Positions 24,289 to 32,962 of a stretch of 64,000 bases of DNA are shown piece by piece. Each line of letters begins with the position of its first letter. Positions within the stretch are counted from its first letter, which is position 1. The stretch covers positions 4,030,001 through 4,094,000 of the forward strand of contig NZ_CP101989.1 in the NCBI RefSeq assembly GCF_024508275.1, read 5' to 3'. The position numbers and the translations under genes are program-made. Under the pieces are notes generated by a model. The model was not told where the DNA came from. It did not search any database and saw only the letters and a list, made by a program, of their open reading frames with translations. Origin of the DNA: Cellulomonas wangsupingiae. Lineage in GTDB: Bacteria; Actinomycetota; Actinomycetes; Actinomycetales; Cellulomonadaceae.

Positions 24289-24698
24289 CCTACGGCCACC
24301 GCGCGCCGTTCCCGACGCGCTGGAACGACAACGACCAGTACGGGCACGTCAACAACACCGTCTACTACGAGGCGATGGACACGACCGTCAACGCCTGGAT
24401 GATCGGCGCCGGGCTCGACCCCCTCGGCGGCGACCGGATCGCGCTGTGCGTCTCGTCGTCGTGCGAGTTCCGGGCGCCCGCGTCGTTCCCCGAGCCGCTC
24501 GCGGTCGGCCTGCGCGCGGGCCGTGTGGGGACCACGAGCATCACGTGGGAGCTCGGCATCCTGCGCACGGACGAGCCGGAGCCGATCGCGACCGGGCGGT
24601 TCGTGCACGTGTTCGTCGACCGCGACTCGCGCCGCCCGGCGCCGATCCCCGAGGGGATCCGGGTCGCGATCGAACGGGACCTGGTGGTCGAGACGTGA
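24285..24698 (+). CDS. Acyl-CoA thioesterase (hot-dog, 4HBT type)
   Basis: 137 residues. The active-site loop is PTRWNDNDQYGHVNNTVYYE, with Asp as in 4-hydroxybenzoyl-CoA thioesterases, followed by CVSSSCEFRAPASFPEPLAV. It would release free acids from acyl-CoA. Translation is coupled to the TetR gene through an ATGA overlap, so both may respond to the same acyl signal. Confidence 0.88.
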   Translation: MTYGHRAPFPTRWNDNDQYGHVNNTVYYEAMDTTVNAWMIGAGLDPLGGDRIALCVSSSCEFRAPASFPEPLAVGLRAGRVGTTSITWELGILRTDEPEPIATGRFVHVFVDRDSRRPAPIPEGIRVAIERDLVVET

Positions 24699-24713
24699 TG
24701 CCAGGGACGTTGT

Positions 24714-24825
24714 TCTTGTAGGTGTGGGCGCAGGCGCCTACCCTGGTAGGGCACACAGCAGTAGTTGTGTGAAGTGGACCCGGCAGCCCTCCGGACGGTG
24801 GGTGAGCCGGGTCTCGCGCTGTCTA
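24714..24825. other. Structured stretch next to the DUF3800-like gene (RNA candidate)
   Basis: About 110 bases hold several nested inverted repeats: GACCCGGC with GCCGGGTC, CACACA with TGTGTG, TAGGTG with CGCCTA, and an outer TGTAG with CTACA that includes the stop codon of the DUF3800-like gene. Together they could fold as a multi-branched RNA on either strand. DUF3800 genes are known to be accompanied by several structured RNA classes. I cannot tell whether this is one of them, a terminator, or chance pairing in GC-rich DNA. Confidence 0.35.
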
Positions 24826-25350
24826 CAGGATGTGCACGTCTCCGAGCACCGGGCTCAGCCGCTGACGCCACGCACTGCCGTGGGTCCAGCACCACGCGGC
24901 AGCGTCCGGTAGCCACAGCAGCGGCTCGCTCCGCGCGGGCAGGTGCTCGTAGGTCAGCGCGTCGATGACGTCTGCGGCGCGCACGGCCGCATGCAGCACG
25001 CGCTGGTCGTGCTTGACGAGGGAGTCGTCCTGCTCGATGACCAGCCGCGTCGCCCCGTTCGCCGCCAAGTCGGCGACGATGCGCTCCAGGCACAGGGCAC
25101 GGGCCCGTTTCGGGTCCCGCACGCCGCGGGCGTCGTACACATCGATGCGCACATTGGTGGCGCACACCGCGGCGGTGATCTGCGCGCGTCGGCTGGGACG
25201 CTCCTTCGTGAAGTGCAACCGCGCCTGCCCCGGCAGAAGCAGGCCGCGCATCGTCGCGCGAGCCGATCGCAGATCACGCGGCGCGACCAAGGCGGCGACG
25301 ACGAGCAGGCCGTTGTCCTTCGTCTCGTCGACGAACGCGTGCACGCTCAC
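24823..25350 (-). CDS. DUF3800-like protein
   Basis: 175 residues from the GTG at 25350: HAFVDETKDNGLLVVAALVA, then LHFTKERPSRRAQITAAV, RLVIEQDDSLVKHDQRVL and a C-terminal LLWLPDAAAWCWTHGSAW. The early Asp-Glu on strand 1, the HFTKE motif and the late Asp suggest an RNase H-like fold as in DUF3800. These proteins are uncharacterised and often near structured RNAs or mobile regions. The gene interrupts the acyl-CoA cluster and shows no metabolic link to it. Confidence 0.6.
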   Translation of the reverse strand: MSVHAFVDETKDNGLLVVAALVAPRDLRSARATMRGLLLPGQARLHFTKERPSRRAQITAAVCATNVRIDVYDARGVRDPKRARALCLERIVADLAANGATRLVIEQDDSLVKHDQRVLHAAVRAADVIDALTYEHLPARSEPLLWLPDAAAWCWTHGSAWRQRLSPVLGDVHIL

Positions 25351-25442
25351 CGTGCACTGGACCTGTTCAGGACGCGATGCTCGCAGACGCCACCGACATC
25401 CTGAGATCGAGCGTCGCGAGGACGGTTGAGGATCTCGCCCGG

Positions 25443-25462
25443 CATACCGACTGTTCGGTATG
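25443..25462. promoter_or_regulatory. TetR-type operator 2
   Basis: CATACCGACTGTTCGGTATG, with 9-bp perfect arms (GCATACCGA and TCGGTATGC) when one base is added on each side. It lies 51 bases upstream of the APH-type kinase GTG, in front of the kinase, dehydrogenase and CoA-ligase genes. Confidence 0.75.
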
Positions 25463-25512
25463 CTTGCGTTCGCGGGCACCGCCGCCCGCCCGAACCGCGG
25501 AGGTGGTCACCG

Positions 25513-26652
25513 GTGACCCAGCCCGTCCCGGACGCGCCGCCCGCGTCCGCCGGCACACCGCAGGTCCCGCCCACGCCCGGCCGGCAGACCGATGACGGCA
25601 CCACCGCACGGGCACTGCCCGGTCTCGACGTCGCGCGCCTCGACACGTGGCTCCGCCGCACGCACCCCGAGCTCGCGACCGACGAGCCGCTGCGCGCGAC
25701 GCTGTTCGCCGGTGGCCGCAGCAACCTCACGTACCGGGTCGACGGCGCGCGCGTCCCGCTCGTGCTGCGCCGGCCGCCGCTGGGCCACGTGCAGGAGACC
25801 GCGCACGACATGGCCCGCGAGTACCGCGTGATCCGCGCGCTCGGCAGCACCCGCGTCCCCGTGCCCGCGACCGTGGACCTCGTCGACGACGCCGACGGCA
25901 GCGCCGGGACCGGGACGCCGTTCTTCGTCATGGAGCGGGTCGGGGGCGAGGCACTGCGCGACCCCACGCAGAACGGCGCCTGGTCCCCCGCCGAGCTCCG
26001 GGCCCTGAGCCTCGAGCTCGCGGAGCTGCTCGCCGAGCTGCACACCCTCGATCCCGCGTCCGTCGGGCTGGGCGACCTCGGCCGACCCGACGGCTACCTC
26101 GGCCGCCAGCTGGACCGCTGGGGTCGGCAGTACGACGGCTCGCGCTCGCGCGACCTCCCCGCGCTCGACGCGCTGCAGGAGCGCCTGCGCGAGCACGTGC
26201 CCGCGACGGTCCGCACCGGACTCGTGCACGGGGACTACCGGCTCGACAACGCGCTCGTCTCCCGCGCGGGCGGCGTGCACGTGGCGGCGGTGCTCGACTG
26301 GGAGATGGCCACGCTCGGCGACGCCGCCGTCGACCTCGGGATGCTCGGCCTGTACTGGGACATCCGCCGGATCGCGCCGCCCGACGGCCTGACCGCGAGC
26401 GCGGTCGACCCCGCTGCGGGCTACCCGGAGTTCGCCGAGCTCGCCGACGCGTACGCCGCCCGGTCGGGCTCGTCCGTCCCCGAGCTGTCCTGGTACCGCG
26501 CGTTCGCGGCGTACAAGCTCGCGGTGATCCTCGAGGGTGTGCACTTCCGGTACCGCGCGGGCGAGACCGTGGGCGAGGGCTTCGACGCCATCGGCACCCT
26601 CGTCCTCCCGTTGGCCGACGAGGGCCTCGCGTGCCTCGACGGCGCGAGCTGA
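25513..26652 (+). CDS. APH-type phosphotransferase (ACAD10/11 N-domain type)
   Basis: 379 residues from a GTG behind GGAGGTGG. After a Pro-rich start the kinase core has LFAGGRSNLTYRVDG, the Lys-bearing VLRRPP, the catalytic loop GLVHGDYRLDNALV (Asp and Asn) and the metal-binding LDWEMATLGDAAVDLGML. The C-terminal helices include GVHFRYRAGETVGEG. This is the domain fused to an acyl-CoA dehydrogenase in ACAD10/11 and found as a separate kinase in bacterial 4-hydroxyacyl-CoA pathways. The dehydrogenase follows 11 bases downstream, supporting that role. Confidence 0.88.
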   Translation: MTQPVPDAPPASAGTPQVPPTPGRQTDDGTTARALPGLDVARLDTWLRRTHPELATDEPLRATLFAGGRSNLTYRVDGARVPLVLRRPPLGHVQETAHDMAREYRVIRALGSTRVPVPATVDLVDDADGSAGTGTPFFVMERVGGEALRDPTQNGAWSPAELRALSLELAELLAELHTLDPASVGLGDLGRPDGYLGRQLDRWGRQYDGSRSRDLPALDALQERLREHVPATVRTGLVHGDYRLDNALVSRAGGVHVAAVLDWEMATLGDAAVDLGMLGLYWDIRRIAPPDGLTASAVDPAAGYPEFAELADAYAARSGSSVPELSWYRAFAAYKLAVILEGVHFRYRAGETVGEGFDAIGTLVLPLADEGLACLDGAS

Positions 26653-26663
26653 GAGCAGCGGAC

Positions 26664-27875
26664 GTGGACTTCGCCTACGACGAGCGGACCCGGGACGTGT
26701 GCACGCGCACGCGCACGTTCCTCGACGAGCACGTCCTGCCCGCCGAGCCGGTGCTCGACGCGCAGGTCGCCGCGACCCCCGACGAGTGGGGTCCGCGCCC
26801 GGTGGTCCGCGAGCTGCAGGAGATCGCGCGGGCGCAGGGCCTGTGGAACCTGTTCCTGCCGGGGCCGCGCGGCGCCGGGCTGACGAACCTGCAGTACGCG
26901 CCCGTCGCCGAGCTCCTGGGCCGCAGCCCGCGCCTCGGCCCCGTCGCGACCAACTGCGCGGCCCCCGACACCGGGAACGCCGAGCTCCTCGCCTCGTTCG
27001 GGACCCCCGAGCAGCAGGAGCGCTGGCTCGACCCGCTGCTCGCCGCGCAGACCCGCTCGGCGTTCTGCATGACCGAGCCCGGCGCCGCGTCGTCCGACGC
27101 CACCCAGATCGCGACCCGCATCCGCCGCGACGGCGACCACCTGGTGGTCACGGGTCGCAAGTGGTGGTCGACGGGCGCGATGAACCCCGACGCGACGCTG
27201 CTCGTCGTCATGGGGGCGACCGACCCCGAGGCGCCGCGGCACCGGCAGCAGAGCATCGTGCTCGTCCCGCGCGACACCCCCGGCGTGCGGGTCGTCCGCC
27301 CGCTGACCGTGCTCGGCTACGACGACCGCGACCACGGCGGGCACGCCGAGATCGCGTTCGAGGACGTGCGCGTGCCCGCCTCGGCGCTGCTCGGCGGTGA
27401 GGGCGACGGGTTCGCGATCGCGCAGGCCCGGCTCGGACCGGGCCGCATCCACCACTGCATGCGGGCGCTCGGCATGGCGGAGCGCGCGCTCGACCTGGTG
27501 CGCGAGCGCGCCGCGTCCCGGTCCCCGTTCGGCCGGCCGCTCGCCGAGCAGGGCGTCGTGCGGGAGTGGGCCGCGGAGTCGCGCATCCAGGTCGAGGCGC
27601 TGAGGCTGCTCGTCCTCAAGACCGCCTGGCTCATGGACACGGTCGGCAACCGCGCGGCGATGACCGAGATCCAGGCGATCAAGATCGCGGTCCCGCGCGC
27701 GGTGCAGCAGGTCGTGGACCGCGCGATCCAGGTGTTCGGTGCGGCGGGGCTCAGCGAGGACCAGCCGCTCGCCGCGATGTACGCCGCAGCACGGTCGCTG
27801 CGGATCGCCGACGGGCCCGACGAGGTCCACCTCTCCTCGCTCGGGAAGGCCGAGCTCCGCCCGCGCCCGACGTGA
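26664..27875 (+). CDS. Acyl-CoA dehydrogenase (ACAD11-like)
   Basis: 403 residues from a GTG. It has AFCMTEPGAASSDATQIATR in the flavin region, VTGRKWWSTGAMNPDATLLV, an Arg-rich LGPGRIHHCMRALGMAERAL and the C-terminal IADGPDEVHLSSLGKAEL. The GPDEVH ending replaces the usual EGT base and is typical of the ACAD10/11 branch, which acts on 4-phosphorylated acyl-CoAs made by the partner kinase. In the same operon as the APH-type kinase and, after a short GCACCA-rich gap, the CoA ligase. Confidence 0.88.
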   Translation: MDFAYDERTRDVCTRTRTFLDEHVLPAEPVLDAQVAATPDEWGPRPVVRELQEIARAQGLWNLFLPGPRGAGLTNLQYAPVAELLGRSPRLGPVATNCAAPDTGNAELLASFGTPEQQERWLDPLLAAQTRSAFCMTEPGAASSDATQIATRIRRDGDHLVVTGRKWWSTGAMNPDATLLVVMGATDPEAPRHRQQSIVLVPRDTPGVRVVRPLTVLGYDDRDHGGHAEIAFEDVRVPASALLGGEGDGFAIAQARLGPGRIHHCMRALGMAERALDLVRERAASRSPFGRPLAEQGVVREWAAESRIQVEALRLLVLKTAWLMDTVGNRAAMTEIQAIKIAVPRAVQQVVDRAIQVFGAAGLSEDQPLAAMYAAARSLRIADGPDEVHLSSLGKAELRPRPT

Positions 27876-27971
27876 CGTCCCGCCCGCACCGCACCACCCC
27901 GCACCAGCACCACCTCGCACCACCCCCGCTGTAGCTGCCGACGAAGTCACCACATGCGAAGGGACCCCGAG

Positions 27972-29570
27972 ATGACCCCCGACCCGATCCTCACCGGCCC
28001 AGGGCACAGCACGCTCTCCGTCGCCGCGATCCTCGCCGAGACCGCCCGCCGCCACCCGGACCGGGTCGCGTTCCACTTCGGTGACGACGCGCTGACCTAC
28101 GGCCCGCTGTGGGACCGTACGCGCGCGTACGCCGGTGCCCTGCGGGACCGTGGCGTCGGGCCGGGCGACCGCGTCGCGATGCTCGTGCCGAACGTGCCCG
28201 ACTTCGCGCGCGTCTACTACGCGGTCCTGTCGCTCGGCGCGGTCGTCGTGCCCGTGCACCTGCTGTTCAAGGCCCAGGAGATCGAGTACGTGCTGCGCGA
28301 CAGCGGCGCGACGCTGCTCGTCGCCGCGGCCCCGATGCTCGGCGAGGCGCTGCCGGCCGCCGCGGCGGCCGGCGTCCCCGCTGTGACGGTCCTGGTACCC
28401 GACATGCACGCCGCTGCGGTCCCGGCCCCGCGCCTGGAGGACGAGGCCGACGCCGCGGAACCGGTCCACACGTACGCGTCGGTCAACCCGCTCGCGCCGG
28501 CCACGGTCCTGTACACGAGCGGCACGACGGGCCGACCCAAGGGCGCGGTCGCCTCGCACCTCACCCTGATCGAGCAGGTGCACGTCACGCTGCTCGACAC
28601 CACGGACCTGCAGGCCGACGACGTCATCTTCGGCGGGCTGCCGTTCTTCCACACGTTCGGCCAGTCCGCCGTGCTCAACACCGCGTTCCGGCGCGGCGCC
28701 GCGATCGTGCTGCTGCCCCGGTTCGACCCCGACGAGGCGCTCGCGCTGCTCGTCAGGCACCGCGCGACGGTGTTCACCGCCGTCCCGACGATGTTCCTCG
28801 GCATGGTCCAGGCCGCCGCGCGCACGCCCGCCCGGCCCCCGCTCAAGTACGCGGTCTCGGGCGGCGCCGCGCTGCCGGTCGCGCTGCTGGAGGCGTTCGC
28901 GCAGGAGTTCGGTGCCGAGGTGCACGAGGGCTACGGCCTGACGGAGACGGCGCCGACCGTGTCGTTCAACTACGTCGGCGAGCCCATCCGCCCGGGCACC
29001 GTCGGCCGGCCGCTGTGGGGCGTCGACGTGGAGGTGGCGGACCCCGAGGTCGAGGGTCGGATCGTGCTGCTCGGCCCGGGCGAGCTCGGCGAGATCGTGG
29101 TGCGTGGCCACAACCTGTTCAAGGGCTACCTCGGCAACCCCGAGGCGACCGCTGCGGCCGTCGTCGACGGCTGGTTCCGGACCGGCGACCTCGGCACCGT
29201 CGACGCCGAGGGGATCGTGACGATCGTCGACCGCAAGAAGGACATGATCGTCCGCAACGGCTACAACGTGTACCCGAGCGAGGTCGAGGACGCGATGGTC
29301 CGCCACCCGGCCGTCGCGCAGGCCGCGGTGTTCGGCATCGCCGACGACGCGCACGGCCAGGAGGTCCACGCCGCCGTCGTCCTCATGCCCGGCCGCGCGG
29401 CGACCGCGCAGGAGGTCGTCGACTTCACGCGCGAGCTGATCGCCGCCTACAAGTACCCGCGCGTGGTCCACCTCGTGGAGACGCTGCCGCTCGGCGGCTC
29501 GGGCAAGGTGCTCAAGCGTGAGCTCGTCGCGCAGTACTCGACGGCGGCCGGGGAGCCCGTCGTGCGGTGA
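27972..29570 (+). CDS. Acyl-CoA synthetase (AMP-forming)
   Basis: 532 residues from the ATG at 27972; an ATG at 27954 is less likely because GGGA precedes the later one. Adenylation motifs are VLYTSGTTGRPKGAVA, EGYGLTETAPT, GWFRTGDLG, DRKKDMIVRNGYNVYP and the C-terminal Lys in LGGSGKVLKREL. It activates a carboxylic acid to its CoA ester and so feeds the pathway. It ends at a strong hairpin facing the ABC transporter operon. Confidence 0.92.
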   Translation: MTPDPILTGPGHSTLSVAAILAETARRHPDRVAFHFGDDALTYGPLWDRTRAYAGALRDRGVGPGDRVAMLVPNVPDFARVYYAVLSLGAVVVPVHLLFKAQEIEYVLRDSGATLLVAAAPMLGEALPAAAAAGVPAVTVLVPDMHAAAVPAPRLEDEADAAEPVHTYASVNPLAPATVLYTSGTTGRPKGAVASHLTLIEQVHVTLLDTTDLQADDVIFGGLPFFHTFGQSAVLNTAFRRGAAIVLLPRFDPDEALALLVRHRATVFTAVPTMFLGMVQAAARTPARPPLKYAVSGGAALPVALLEAFAQEFGAEVHEGYGLTETAPTVSFNYVGEPIRPGTVGRPLWGVDVEVADPEVEGRIVLLGPGELGEIVVRGHNLFKGYLGNPEATAAAVVDGWFRTGDLGTVDAEGIVTIVDRKKDMIVRNGYNVYPSEVEDAMVRHPAVAQAAVFGIADDAHGQEVHAAVVLMPGRAATAQEVVDFTRELIAAYKYPRVVHLVETLPLGGSGKVLKRELVAQYSTAAGEPVVR

Positions 29571-29592
29571 CGGCGGCCAGCTCGCGGACGAG

Positions 29593-29622
29593 CGGCCCGG
29601 GTGCGACATCGCACCCGGGCCG
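29593..29622. terminator. 13-bp bidirectional hairpin
   Basis: CGGCCCGGGTGCG and CGCACCCGGGCCG pair perfectly around ACAT between the convergent CoA ligase and substrate-binding-protein genes. It likely serves both transcripts. Confidence 0.8.
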
Positions 29623-29646
29623 TTGCGCGCCGGCGGTCCGAGCCGG

Positions 29647-30936
29647 TCAGGTCTGCGGGATCCCGTCGTTCTCCAGCGGGACCGCCTCGCCGTCGTACAC
29701 GACGACGTCCCCGTCGCCGGTGTCGGTCGTGTACACCTCGCCGACGTAGTCCTGCACGCCGCCCTCGACGACCGTGATCCCGACGCCGCCGAACGCCCGG
29801 CGGCTGTCCGCCCCGAACCCCAGCGGGACGATCCCGTTGCCGACGACCTCGCCGGACTCCAGGGCCTCGACCAGGCTCTCGCGCGTGGGGTCCTCGCCCG
29901 CGCGCGCGAGCGTCTCGGCGAACGTGTACGCCACCGACATCCCGAACACGGTGTTCCCCGTGAATGGCGCTCCGTCGTTGTACTCGTCGTTGACCCTCCG
30001 GAACAGCTCCACCCACGGGTCGTCGGCGCTGAACGGGAGGTAGTTGGTGCTGACGAAGCCCTCGAGGAGCGCGGGCCCGACGTCCTCGCCGAGGTAGCCG
30101 ACCAGCGTCGGGTAGTCGCCGCCCGACGACGAGGACAGCCACTGCGCGCGGTAGCCCATCTTCGCGGCGGTGCCGAGCGCGAGCGCCGTGAAGCCGTTGA
30201 CGGTCGCGAGGAAGTTCACGGTGCACCCGGCGGCCTGCATCGCGCCGATCTGCGCGGTCACGTCCTGGTTGGACACCGAGTACGTCTGGGTGCTCGCGAG
30301 ATCGTCGAGCACCGTCGTCAGGCCGACGGTGAAGTCGGTGCCGAAGTCGTCGTCCTGGCCGAGCACGCAGTAGACGGCGTCGTCGTACGTCTGCTGGGCG
30401 TGGTGGGCGAGCACCTTGCCCTCGGTGATGTAGTCCGCGTTGTAGCCGAACGTCCACGGGTAGGTCTCGGCCTGGTCCCAGCTCGGGCTGCCCGACGCGA
30501 CGAACAGGTCGGGGACCTCGTTCTCGTTGAGGTAGTCGAGCACCGCGGAGTGGGTCGGGGTGCCGAGGCCGTTGACGACCGCGAGCACCTCGTCCTCCTG
30601 GACGAGCTCGCGCACGACCGTCTGCGTGGTCGCCGGGTTGTACGCGTCGTCCTTGACCACGTACTCGATGCTGCGGCCGTGGATCCCGCCGTTGTCGTTG
30701 AGGTAGTCGAAGTACGCGGACGCGGCCGCGGAGATCGACGAGTAGCCCGCCGCCGCCGGTCCGGTGAGCGGCGTGTGCGTGCCGATCGTGACGGTCTCCT
30801 CGTCGACGCCGGGGGACGCGGCGGGCGTCGAGCAGGCGGCGAGCGGCACGATCGTCACGAGCGCGACGAGCGGGCCGGCGGTGCGCCGCGGGCGGCGGCG
30901 CGTGGGTGAGGTACGGAGCTGCGGCATCGTCGTCAT
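29647..30936 (-). CDS. ABC transporter substrate-binding lipoprotein (branched-chain type)
   Basis: 429 residues from the ATG at 30936. A signal peptide ends in the lipobox VPLAACS. The mature protein is a type I periplasmic-binding fold: TIGTHTPLTGPAAAGYSSIS, then GIHGRSIEYVVKDDAYNP, typical of LivK/urea/aromatic-acid binding proteins. The ligand is not readable, but the position beside CoA ligase and beta-oxidation genes suggests an organic acid rather than an amino acid. Last gene of the importer operon; its ATG overlaps the permease stop. Confidence 0.88.
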   Translation of the reverse strand: MTTMPQLRTSPTRRRPRRTAGPLVALVTIVPLAACSTPAASPGVDEETVTIGTHTPLTGPAAAGYSSISAAASAYFDYLNDNGGIHGRSIEYVVKDDAYNPATTQTVVRELVQEDEVLAVVNGLGTPTHSAVLDYLNENEVPDLFVASGSPSWDQAETYPWTFGYNADYITEGKVLAHHAQQTYDDAVYCVLGQDDDFGTDFTVGLTTVLDDLASTQTYSVSNQDVTAQIGAMQAAGCTVNFLATVNGFTALALGTAAKMGYRAQWLSSSSGGDYPTLVGYLGEDVGPALLEGFVSTNYLPFSADDPWVELFRRVNDEYNDGAPFTGNTVFGMSVAYTFAETLARAGEDPTRESLVEALESGEVVGNGIVPLGFGADSRRAFGGVGITVVEGGVQDYVGEVYTTDTGDGDVVVYDGEAVPLENDGIPQT

Positions 30937-32087
30937 CCCTCGGTCGGTGTGCGGACGGGTTCTCCAGAGCGGGTGGCGGTGGGGCCGACGGACCCGGGGC
31001 GTGCGGCCGGGCCGGTGGGGTCGTCGCCGGCGGTGGGAGCGAGCCGTGCGGCGGTGCGCCCGGGTGCCGGGGGCCGTCCGCGGGCCCGGCGGCGGGCGCG
31101 GGCGGCGGTGAGCGCGCCGGCCAGCCCGCCCGGGGCGCCAGCGACGAGGACGATGAGCAGCAGCCCGAAGATCAGCAGCGCGAGCGTGCCGTCGAGCCGC
31201 TGCGTGACCTGCGACGGGAGCGGCAGCACGTCGGTCAGTGTGCCGACGAGCCACGGCAGCAGCACCAGGAGCACCGCGCCGAGCGCGGCGCCGAGCAGGC
31301 TGCCGAGCCCGCCGACCACGACCGCGACGAGCAGCAGCAGCGAGAGCGACACGGTGTAGGCGCCGGGCGAGACCGACTGCGTGACGAACGTGAGGACCGC
31401 GCCGCCGAGCCCGGCGGTCACGGAGCTGACGACGAACGCGAGCACCTTGACCCGGGCGGGCGCGATCCCGGCGAGCGCCGCGGCGACCTCGTCGTCCCGC
31501 ACCGCGCGCATGCGCAGCCCGGTGCGCCCGTCGCGCACGAGGGCGAGCCCGGTCACGGCGACGGCAGCGACGGCGAGCGCGACCCACGCCTGCCACTGCT
31601 CGAGGGCGATGAGCGCCTTGAGCGGGCCCGGGACGCCCTCGAACTGGATCCGGACGCCGCGGTCGCCCTGGAGCGCGCCGACGCTCGCGGCCACCGCGGG
31701 CACCGCGACGACGAGCGTGAGCGTGAGCCCGGCGAGGTACGGGCCGTGCAGGCGGGCGCCCGCGAGCCCGAGCAGCAGCCCGAGGACTCCGGCGGCCACC
31801 GCCGCGGCGGCGGTCGCCGCGAGGAACCGCGGGACGCCGTTGACGCCGGCCGAGGTCAGCGCCTGCGACGTCAGCGCGTACCCGTAGCCGCCCGCCGCCA
31901 TGAGTGCGGCGTGCCCGAGCGAGAGCTGCCCGCTGAGCCCGACGAGGACGGTCAGCCCGGCGGTCGCGCACAGGTAGGCCGCGGCGAGCGCGAGCTGGTA
32001 GTTGCGGTACGGGTCGAGCAGGAACGTCAGGCCGATCGCGAGGACGAGCCCGCCGAGCGCGAGCAGGAGCGTGCGGCGCGCGTTCAT
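30933..32087 (-). CDS. Branched-chain-type ABC permease (LivM-like)
   Basis: 384 residues with about ten membrane helices. LivM features are NYQLALAAAYLCATAGLTVL, GLSGQLSLGHAALMAAGGY, an EAA-like loop RMRAVRDDEVAAALAGIAPA and GGLGSLLGAALGAVLL. The last 55 residues are a Pro/Gly/Arg-rich cytoplasmic tail of no known role. It pairs with the LivH-like protein to form the membrane channel. Starts overlap the LivH stop by 4 bases. Confidence 0.88.
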   Translation of the reverse strand: MNARRTLLLALGGLVLAIGLTFLLDPYRNYQLALAAAYLCATAGLTVLVGLSGQLSLGHAALMAAGGYGYALTSQALTSAGVNGVPRFLAATAAAAVAAGVLGLLLGLAGARLHGPYLAGLTLTLVVAVPAVAASVGALQGDRGVRIQFEGVPGPLKALIALEQWQAWVALAVAAVAVTGLALVRDGRTGLRMRAVRDDEVAAALAGIAPARVKVLAFVVSSVTAGLGGAVLTFVTQSVSPGAYTVSLSLLLLVAVVVGGLGSLLGAALGAVLLVLLPWLVGTLTDVLPLPSQVTQRLDGTLALLIFGLLLIVLVAGAPGGLAGALTAARARRRARGRPPAPGRTAARLAPTAGDDPTGPAARPGSVGPTATRSGEPVRTPTEG

Positions 32088-32962
32088 GCTCGCCTCGCCT
32101 CGGCCTGGGCGAACAGGCCGGACGGTCGCACGAGCAGCACGACGACGAGAAGTACGAGCACCGCGACGGGGGCCAGCGTCGCCCCGAGGTACCCGGTGAC
32201 GAGGCTCATGACGACCCCCACCGTGAGCCCTGCGAGGAGCGCACCGCCCGGTGAGTCGAGCCCGCCGACGACCGCGACGGTGAACGCGTAGACGAACAGC
32301 ATGTCGGCGGCGTGCGGGTTGAGGCCGAGCTCCTTGGGCACCGCGAGCATCGCGGCGAGCGACGCGGCCGCCGCGGCGAGCACCCAGCCGACCGTCCGCA
32401 TCCGTGCGACGCGGACGCCGAGCAGCCGGGCCACCTCCGGCGCGAACGCCGCGGCGCGCAGCTGGAGGCCGAGCGTCGTCCGCACGAACAGCAGCCGCAG
32501 GGCCGCCATGAGCCCGAGCGCGACGATGACGACGAACACGTCGTACGGCGAGAGCAGCGGGACCCCGCCGACGCGCAGCGGCCGGTCGCTGAACGGTGCG
32601 GGGACGGGCTCGTGCTGCTGGCCGAACGCGATGCCGAGCAGCGACTGCAGCACGATCACGAGGCCGATCGCGAGGATGACCCCGGACAGCGGCGAGCGGG
32701 CCGACGCGAACCTCAGGACCCCCCGCTCGACCACGAGGCCGACGACGCCGCCGGCCAGCACGGTCGCGACCAGGCCCCACCAGTAGCTGCCGGTCAGCCC
32801 GGTGACGGCGACGCCGACGTACACGCCGACGATCGCCATGGCGCCGGCGGCGAAGTTGACGATCCTGGTGGCGCGCCAGATGAGCACGAGCGCGAGCGCG
32901 AACAGCGCGAACAGCGTGCCCCGGGCCAGCCCGGTGCCGAGCAGGAACACGAACCGGTCCAT
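32084..32962 (-). CDS. Branched-chain-type ABC permease (LivH-like)
   Basis: 292 residues, eight or nine helices. Diagnostic parts are RIVNFAAGAMAIVGVYVGVA near the N-terminus, the EAA loop LQLRAAAFAPEVARLLGVRV, and VAVVGGLDSPGGALLAGLTV. It forms a heterodimer with the LivM-like permease. Overlaps with both neighbours show a single tightly coupled operon. Confidence 0.9.
   Translation of the reverse strand: MDRFVFLLGTGLARGTLFALFALALVLIWRATRIVNFAAGAMAIVGVYVGVAVTGLTGSYWWGLVATVLAGGVVGLVVERGVLRFASARSPLSGVILAIGLVIVLQSLLGIAFGQQHEPVPAPFSDRPLRVGGVPLLSPYDVFVVIVALGLMAALRLLFVRTTLGLQLRAAAFAPEVARLLGVRVARMRTVGWVLAAAAASLAAMLAVPKELGLNPHAADMLFVYAFTVAVVGGLDSPGGALLAGLTVGVVMSLVTGYLGATLAPVAVLVLLVVVLLVRPSGLFAQAEARRA

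Noticed and set aside
27876..27960. Direct repeats of GCACCA before the CoA ligase as an operator
   Set aside because: Low-complexity sequence without dyad symmetry and unlike the other operators of the cluster.
26421..29609. A 1062-codon open frame on the minus strand
   Set aside because: It is the complement of the dehydrogenase and CoA ligase genes, whose motifs are complete on the plus strand; GC-rich third positions leave long antisense frames open.
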